This document shows, one piece after another, positions 52,001 to 61,200 of a DNA stretch of 64,000 bases (the stretch's first letter is position 1; every line of letters begins with the position of its first letter). The notes beneath the pieces were generated by a model. The model saw nothing but the letters and a program-made list of their open reading frames with translations, searched no databases and was not told the origin of the DNA. This stretch comes from Cristatella mucedo. Lineage: Eukaryota; Bryozoa; Phylactolaemata; Cristatellidae. Position numbers and translations under genes: made by a program. The DNA lies in assembly GCA_009760855.2 (NCBI GenBank), contig WPIO01000001.1, positions 10,722,501 through 10,786,500 on the forward strand. The letters are read 5' to 3'.

Positions 52001-55000
52001 TTGATCCCGGATATCGGAAAATTTCTCGAAACTAAACCACCATAAAATAAAACTGCTGCCCGTGGGATACCCTAAGCATACGGCTGAATTAGAAGGCTTT
52101 GCTCTTCTAAAACGTTATGCTGTTGTGCTACCATCACCACGTGCTTGGAATTTAGGTGCCTTCGACAACTGCCTAAATTTTAAAAGCTTCGTTTAGAAGA
52201 CTTCCTCTACAGCCAGCCACCACGTCCGATTCATATCTAAGATTAGGAACTGTCTTCCACGGTGGCTGGCAAACAATTTGACTAGCTCCTCAATTCTTTC
52301 TTGCCTAGATTATTGTGATTCCCTTTTGGCTGGGATACTGAAAAAACCCACTAGGCCACTTCAGCTGGCTATGAGTATGGCTGCAAAGCTAGTTTGCAAA
52401 TCCCAGAGGTTTGACCATGCGTCTCCTTTGCTAAAAGAGCTAGGATGGCTGCCGGTTGATCAACGGTTACAGAGCAAAGTTCTTAAGCTGACTCACAAGG
52501 CCTGCCAAGGCTTGGCTAATTCAAACCTAGCCGAACTGCTGCACCAGTTTCAGTCTCCTCGTGCCCTCAGGTCCTATATGGACAATAAATTAGCTGTTCC
52601 ATTCCTCCCCTTAAAAGACTGTTAGCGAGGGAAGCTTTTTCTCTGCAAGTCCTAGACTGTGGAACTCGCTTCCACGATTTGCTATTCGCTTCCACGATTC
52701 TTATTTAAAGATAACTACTCTCTTACTGCCAACTGTGGCACATCATTTCCAGCCGTCGTGAGCTGCTACTTCCGTATTACTCACTACCTCAACTGCTCTC
52801 GTGATACTGCTATGCTTCCCACTTTCTCTTTGTTGCATGAGGTGAAGTCCGTTAGTTACCGAATGCATACCGAAAGCCGCTTAGGTTGTGAGTGTGCTAT
52901 AGAAAACTCTCTTGCATATTACCTAAATAGTCTTATGGCTTTATGGAGTTACAGACGTAGATAGATATGCCACAGGGCTCGAGCCCACCATCTTGGTTGT
53001 CAAAGGTAATCACATTGACCTCGGTTATCAAGTGGGAGTACCTTAACCCCTGGGTTAAACTAAGGCAGTAAAAGTAACATCCATTCAGTGGATGGAGTAC
53101 TATGGTACTACTGTTGAGTGACCAAGAAAGACTTCTGTTTTAAGGCATCCTAATTGCTTTAGAACATGAAGGTAAAAACTGTTTCCTGATTGATTGGAAT
53201 CCGGGTTTGCATTCTGGTTATGTGTAAGACATGGTGGTTAACCCACTTTGGCACGGCATCCCTATGCACCTAAACCTAGATTGAGTGTATTAAGTACATT
53301 GCACTACATAGGACTAGATTAGGATAATCAGAGTTTCACAACCAGCCTTACAAGTATCTGCATTCAATCTTTGTTCACGCAGATGTGCAGGCACTCAAAA
53401 CGAAACCTTATTTGCACATGTTTGGCAAACAGGTGTGTGGACATGTCCTTGTTTGTATACATGAGTATGTGACTTTACACAAGTGCGTGTATGTAAGTGT
53501 ATGTATATGTGTGCGTGCATGTGCGTGTGTTTGTGTGTGTGTATGTGTGTGTGTGTGTGTGTGTGTGGGTGTGTGGGTGCGTGCTTGTGTGTGTGTGAAC
53601 GTGCATGTGTGAGCCTGCCTGCATTGGTGCAACATCTGGTTCTAAGCCCAGGGGTAAGGTGCTTGATCTTCCCGATCCAGGTCGTGGTTTCGAGTCCTTC
53701 GGCTGGCAATCTTCTATTGCCTGCTACAATCTGGGTGATTGCCGTTAAGGCTTCCATGACACTTTTTAAGTGAGGCTGTTTGATCAGCTAACCTTTGTTT
53801 ATTTTATTATTGAATGGGCAGCCACACGAATGGTGCAATCAGTAAGTAAACTGAGTCAGCGTTACTCATCGAAGTGAGTAGCCAGCCAACTGCACCTGCT
53901 GCACATGGCCCAATTCAGAATGAGCAGACACAGCCACAAACAGCTTACTGCACTTCGACAGGCGAGGAAATGAAGGAATAATTGCTGGGCTAGCCAGGTC
54001 AGGCAGCAGGACGGCCACGACAGCAACTGCAGCTCCGAGATGACTGTTCTGCTTGCATCGCATGTGCATGCATTAAAATAAGTTTGTTGGACCAGATTTC
54101 GAAAAGCGATTTAGATTTCGTAAAAATTAATGCACATCTTAATTGTTTACCGTTACATTTTCACTTAGCACTGCCACCACAGATGCCAAATTCTGCAGAT
54201 ATCCTCTCATGAACAGGTACCGATGTATGGCCTCTACTAAACACAGGACACACAACAAACTAAGGAAAATGCAGAAACAGGAAGAATTGCCTCCTAAGGA
54301 CCTAAAGCCACGTAGAGCCATTATAGAATGCCTCAAAAGCTAGTTTCACGCCTTTCAAAGCAAACCTTTTGTCGCCAAAGTCTCGGTTTCAAAGGTCGCA
54401 TCAACAGCTGCCACAGCTGAAAAATGGCAAATAAGCCACAGTCAATGTGCATTCGGGGAAGAGGCAGCCGGGCAGTTGCTGACATAGCTATAAGCAAGGA
54501 CTGCACACGATATATAACGGCAAACAAATTGAAAGAGAAAAACTAAATGACTGGCTGCAGGCAGCCAACTTTCAAAGATTCGAGCAAGCGCAGGAGGGGA
54601 AACAGCCATAAGCCCACGGGCAGCAGCAGCACATTGCACGGATGAATAGGCAGCCGATGAGCCGCAGCCGAACTCGTTGCTAATGACGACACTATACTCG
54701 CCTTCATCTTCGATTGCGACATGCGGTATTGTCAGCTGATGGACGCCCGGCGTGGTACAGGCAATCTCGAAGCTGACGGTGTCGTCCACTAGCTCCTTGT
54801 CGGTGTAACACGCAGCCTGGACGAACACGGTGGAGTGCTTGCACGCAAGAAAAAGGCTAGTCGGAATCAAGGGTGAAGGCCATACGATCGTCAGCCTTCG
54901 AAGGTGCACAAAGAGAGGAAGAGAGGCAAGAGTAACAAGAGCTATCAAGGAAGGCTCCGCCCACACGAAATTGGGAGCACCACGTCAACACATGCACGAA

Positions 55001-58000
55001 GCTATTAGGATACACAACTATCCCCTGTCGTCTATGCTGTCCTACGCTCTGGGATTGGGACCAAAAGAGAAAAGTGCAGGTCCGTTAAAATTAGTTAATG
55101 GAAGGGGAATACAGGCAACCGATCAGTAAACAAGGCGCTAGAACACGCCGCTCGAGGGAGGCTGAGCGCATCTAGGGTTGGCTATAGAAGTTGCGTGGGC
55201 AGGTCTAAGGATTAAACTCGGCAGGGGCACACTAGGTAGAGCTTCACAAGCCACATGAGTATTAGTAGCACCAAGGGAAGAACATGGCTGATACAAGATA
55301 GCCAAGGTACCTGAGCGGTTGGCCTAGCCGTAGCTTTGGTAGCCAAGGTCACGGTGCTTCCTACGCAAGCCGTTAGGTTTTCTAACGGGGTTTCTAGCCG
55401 AGGAGCACTATGCGCATCGTCATCCGTTGGTGAGGCAATGATGTCAGCCATCGTCCAGGACAGCGCCTGAGCACCGGCGGTGGTATCTGTTTGTCGGCTC
55501 GGTTCGGCTGCAGCCATTTCATTGTCGCGCATGACCGTTGTCTGGCTGAGCACTGTCTGTTCGACAATAGAGGCAAGTGTAACTCTCGGCTCGCTGGTGA
55601 GAGCAGGGGCTGCTGATGCTAGAAGCTGGGCACCAGCAATCGTCGTGCAGCTTTCATCTATTGGGCACACCGGTCCGGCGTCGGCCGGCTCGGCGTCGGC
55701 CGGCTCGGTGAGCGCAACTAGTGCTGGCGTCAGCTGTATGACTTCCGTTTGCAAGGTCGACTGTCCGTCTCCTGCCTCTGCTGCCGTCGTAGGCTCAAGT
55801 GCTTTGCTGATAGCCATCAGCCTGTCGGGCATCGGGAGCATGCTCTGAAGCTGTGCTGAAATGGCGGTTTCAGCGATCACTTGGCTGGCTTCGACAGCCA
55901 CTGCAGCATCCAGCTGCTCGGGCGACAGTGCCATAACGTCAGCTGCTAAAGTGCTTGTCTTCACATTCTCGGTGACGAGGCAACGGTCTAGCTCGCCAGG
56001 CAATGCCTTCGTCGTCTCTGCAGTGGTGTGTAGCTCTGCTGATCGCACGACTGCACTTTTGCCATCGGCCTTCGAAGTTATGACGTTGTCAGCAGCTGCT
56101 TCGCTGTCATAAGCGGCAGCTGCTGACATCAGACCGGTATCAACAGTCGCAAGGCAGGCAACAGGGCTCGACTGAACAGTATTGACAGACTTCGAAACGA
56201 CCTGGGACGACTGTGACGTGTCTGTAAAGCAAACGAATTGCACTCAGATCGACACACAGACTAACCAATGCGGAAGACAGAGGAGAGAATTAAACAGGAG
56301 ATGATGCCTCAGACATAATTCCGCAACCTACCAAAACTATCGACCACGATCATCTGGGCCTGTGCTGTCGACTTGCCGATGCTGTTGTGCGCAATACACA
56401 CATACATGCCTTCGTCTTCTGGGAACACTTCGGCAATGGTCAGTGTGCATGCTCCACTGTGCTCATCGTAATAGGCGTGGAAGTCTGGGCTTTCTTTAAT
56501 AGCCACACCATTGTGGAACCACGTAACGGTCGGCACCGGCCGACACAGAGTTTCAAGCATGAATCTGTACGAGCAGAGACAAATATATATTCGAGACAAC
56601 ACCACAAATGGGACGTGCACGTCAAAGAGTAACATATCAGCACTTGCCTCCTTTCATTAGGCTATAACAGGACTCACTACTAGCTTGCATGGCCAACGAC
56701 AGGGCTATACTCACGTGAGCTTGGCTTCATGGCCGTCAAGGAATTCAAAAGACGACTCGATGCTGCGGTTGAAAATGGGTGCTGTGGCACTAGTAGCATC
56801 CAATGCACTGCATGCCTCAGTCACGGTGGAGCAGCAACTAGTGTCAGAACGCAGCACGTGTATTTCTTCGAAGCGAGTCGTGGTTGTAGAGACATAGGGG
56901 GCTTCCCGAGTGGTAACGACCTGGCTAGCAGCCCCTTTGCCATCTAAAAGAGACATGTGGGCAACGTGGGCTACGGAGGTTGTACAAAAAAAGCCGATTG
57001 ATTGCCATAGCCAGATTCGCACTATATGCTTGATGCACCTTGCACTATATCACAAGAACTGCACGTAATGCTCACATTAGGACTTGCAAGTATGTTGCCT
57101 ACTATAAAGGCCAGCAGCTTGAAAAACATTTGCAAGCGTTTATTGCTTCAAACTCAATATTTATTTTGCGACTGCACAGCCTGAACAGGAGGTTCAGATG
57201 AACTTCTGGTCTCTCGCAGTGCAACTACTCACCGTTTACAAACAGCTGAGTGGCAGAAGCTATTGAACCGAAGTTGCCCATTGGTTGACAAATATACAAC
57301 CCAGCATCAGCCAGATTGACACCCGTAATACTGAGCCAGCTTTCTCCAGTCTGGGGAATAAACTCAGAGCCCAATCGCCCAGTGGCCGAAAGTGGCTGTC
57401 TCTCGTGCAACCACACAACCTCTGTTACGTTTTCTGGATTGTCCACAATGCATGACATTCTGAAAACAATACCACGATCACGAATCATGAAATGGTTAGA
57501 ATACATTTTTTTGCCTATGCACCAATATCATAGCAAGCATAGCAGTGTGTAATGGGTTATACAATTTGCTTTATAAACATATACATGTATTCATGCCGTA
57601 CATCGAGATTTGGCTCGAGCACGAAATTGGCAACTTTAAAGCCTATGCTTCATAGCCTTGCGCTGAACGCCTTGGGGAGTAGTCTCGATAGCCCAGATAG
57701 GTAGAGCACTCGACTCATACGCTTAGATGCTTCAGGCTCACTCTAAACTCGAGGCAAAATTCTTTTTCAGCATTTATTCCCATGGCAGAAGGCTTCTCTG
57801 TATTTTGCAATTACCTTACACTATGCTTGTCGATAGAAACTTGATGCCGTTCTATCGGTACAAAGCACAACAACAAAATATTAGTGAAATTTCACCAATG
57901 GCAAGTTTATCCAACAATGAGGAGCCAATGTAACGAAAAGTATGCTTCCATGAATAAACATGTTTACAGTACAGAGAACAATATTATTACGCTTTGTGAT

Positions 58001-58121
58001 TGTAAAAACACTCGCCGTCATACCGAAGGACATGAATGACACACTGAGTTCACAAGTTAGTTTGCATTCAAAACCCAGCAGAAAATTTTCTTATCGATCA
58101 GCAGATATATATGCATATATG

Positions 58122-58216
<95 letters not shown>

Positions 58217-61200
58217 ACCCACCCAGCTAGTTTCGGTTGGTATGGTCGGCTGTGATGTGATATGGGTCACCTATAAAGTGGCTGGATATGCCATGACGTG
58301 ATACGACCGCGACTTTTGGAATTATAAAGTTTTCTGGATAAGTCGAGGTGCTGGGCGCTCGCAGTTTTGCCCTGTGATGCACCTGGATGGGTGTCGGGTG
58401 CTCTCCAGAGATGCAGCCAGTCACGCAAGGCAGCGAGGACCTAAAGCCCCAGTGAGGCTGGAAATTAGCAATCCTCGTTGTAATGGCTTGTATATCCCAC
58501 GTTGCCGCTGTAGCGTGTGGTTCTCAGCCCCTTTCGTGAGCTGAGTTGTACCACTCTAGCAAATCCCCATTACTTGAGCCAATGTTGTACGTATGCTGTC
58601 TTGGCTGGTGCGTGGATTGCAAGTTTAATTCATCATAAGGTACAAAACTCTTGCTCTCGTGTTCTCAGGTTCATAAGATGCTTGTAGATATGTACCGATG
58701 TATTCATCACTGCAGGAGACATTCAGATACACACCTGTGGTCCAAATAGAAATGATGAATGCTTAGTTCCCCTACCTGAAGTTACTGCCTACATGAGTAA
58801 CCGTTTTTGAGGGTAATGGTTTCACAAAAGCTGGAATCTCGTCAGTTGTCGATATTGTCGCAAGCTGAGTCTCAACGATATCACCTTGTATAATGACTTC
58901 TTGCTGCCGATGTGTTATCATCCTTGACGAACTGACCACTTCGGCTCCACGGGCTATAAAGCAAAGCTCTCTAAATATAGATGCACTCCGATTCCAGTAG
59001 TTAGACAAAACAGCGAAACGTCTATTTACTCACGGATCACAACGAGGTTGGCTGATATGGCTGACTGCCCAGCAGGATTTTCAACAATGGCTGCATATAC
59101 CGCTTGGTCAGATGGTTGGACTGAGCGAATAGAGAGGACATGAGTGTCTCCTTCTGTTGTCATAAAAAGTCGTTCTGACAGAGCGATTGGTTGTCCATCT
59201 TGGAGCCAGCGCACTGTGGGAACTGGGCAACCAGTAACAGTGAAAGTAAACTCAGCATTAGATCCTGGAAAAGAGAGCATATTTGAATTACGGATCGCCT
59301 AAGAAGCACACACATATAAAACAACAGGCTTCTCAAAATGACACAAATAATGCCATAGTTTTCTATTTTTATCAGAGTGAACTCATTGATTCTGTAGCTG
59401 TGGCAGCACCTCCATGACCTGAATTTTTATAATACAATACAGATATGTACAAAAAGTCTAATTCAGGTTACTCTTTAGACCACAGCCTTATGAAAACACG
59501 ATAATAAGAATATTGTAATAATGGAGAAAAACCGATGTACATAAAGCAGATAATTTGAAGGTTCAACACATGGACTGTATTGAATGTGACATCAAACAGC
59601 CAGAAAGCATAGTAAAGTAAAAAGTAGTGGTTGGCTGATTTAAGTTAAGATGACAGCCAAAAAGCTTCAGCGGCTATCATCCGGCTTGAATTGGGCAATA
59701 CAGAATTACCAGCTGTAGAACTCGAACCTATAACCTGGATCGCGAAGAGCAAGCACCTTAACCTTAGGCTAAGATCACTATAGTGCAGATGACAGGTAGT
59801 AGTATAAGAAACAGAAAAAGATTAGAAAACCGGCTTGAAATATAAAGGACGTTTGCTAGGAACCGATTTTTAAAGAGGCAATGAGCACGGCATGTAAACA
59901 CGCTTGAATAAGTTCAGGGGAAATGGAAGGCAACACTAGACCTGGGTCATTAATAAGTGCCTGCTGAGCAAGCTAATAATTTCTCACCTTCATGGACAGC
60001 CTGGGGCTGCAAAGGCAACACGAGACGAGGTGCCATGATGTCATTGACTTCATGAGTGACTTCGTGGCTGAAAGATCTAGTTAGTGGCAACTCTCTGGTG
60101 AGCTCAAATGAACTGTCACGTGTTTCCTTGTCATGAACCTCAGCGATAAGCTCCACCAGCTTTCGATGAGCGAGGCTGGCAGAGCCTACAATATCAACCA
60201 TGCTCATGGTCTCGCCGAATTTCTCTTCAGCAGGCAGCACTTCCTTTTTGGTTATAGGCTGTGCAGATGAAGCCTTGCTATCGTGAGAGCTTAAGACCAG
60301 ATTCATTTCAATCGCAGGTGTGCTGGTAACATCAAGGCTGACCGATTCACTGTACTGCTCGTCAATGGGTATCAGCTTCTGAGTGGCAGATGGTTCAATG
60401 CTTAAGATCTCCCTCCGAGAGCCACTTTCTACATCAAGACATATTGTCTCACTGAACTGCTCCTCAGCAGCAACGAGTCCCGACTTGGATTCTAATGTCA
60501 CTTCCTTTAATTGCTTGCCAGCAGTTGGTAGAGTAACGGTCTCACTGTACTGCTCTTCGAGTGGTACCAAATTTGAAGGTTCCACAAGCAAAATCTTCTT
60601 GTGTGAGCTCGTGGCGACATCTAGACTGACGGTCTCACTGAAAAGCTCTTCAGCATCAACCAGCCCTGATCTCGATTCTAGTGTTACCTCGTTTATTGGC
60701 ATGCCACCAGTGGGCACACTAATCGTCTCACTATATAGCTCCTGTAGTGGCACAAGCCTGTCAGATTCAGCAGGTGTGACACTTTTAACAATTTTGTGTG
60801 CAGCTCCAGCGACATCCATGCTAATAGTTTCGCTGAACTGCTCTTCTGAAGCAACGTAACTACATTTTGACGAAAAGCTTGATCTGCTGCGTACATCGTC
60901 TCGAACATCGACGACCATCTCTACAGGCAGACTGGGTGTTCTTATCTCCATGGACTCGCGATGAACCGTCTTTACATGTCCGATGTCTTCTGTGACTTCT
61001 TTATCCGATTGGTGAAGTCTGTCATCAGAATATTCGTATTCAACAACACTGCTTCCAGAGCTTGGTGGCTCTCGATCAATTCTCGCATCAATGAATGTGT
61101 GGTCATCGGGGGCACTTTCAAAGGCCTCGTCACCTGATTCCTGCTTCACCTGCGAGGTCAAACTAAGTTGTGCCTACAAAAGAGAAGTATCAATTTGGTG

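Larger units (their letters stand above)
49801..54632. other. Intron 11/12, largest intron
   Basis: It holds the degraded LINE, a GT microsatellite and SINE copy 2. A possible LTR-like piece (TATATATAT near 51614, TTATTAAAC near 51690) sits just before the LINE. No host exon is recognised. Confidence 0.7.
57460..58775. other. Intron 6/7
   Basis: It holds the possible SINE head and the long TG microsatellite. Confidence 0.72.

Noticed and set aside
57685-57785. A functional tRNA gene
   Set aside because: The A and B box similarity is weak and no cloverleaf with paired acceptor ends can be drawn, so a worn SINE head is more likely.
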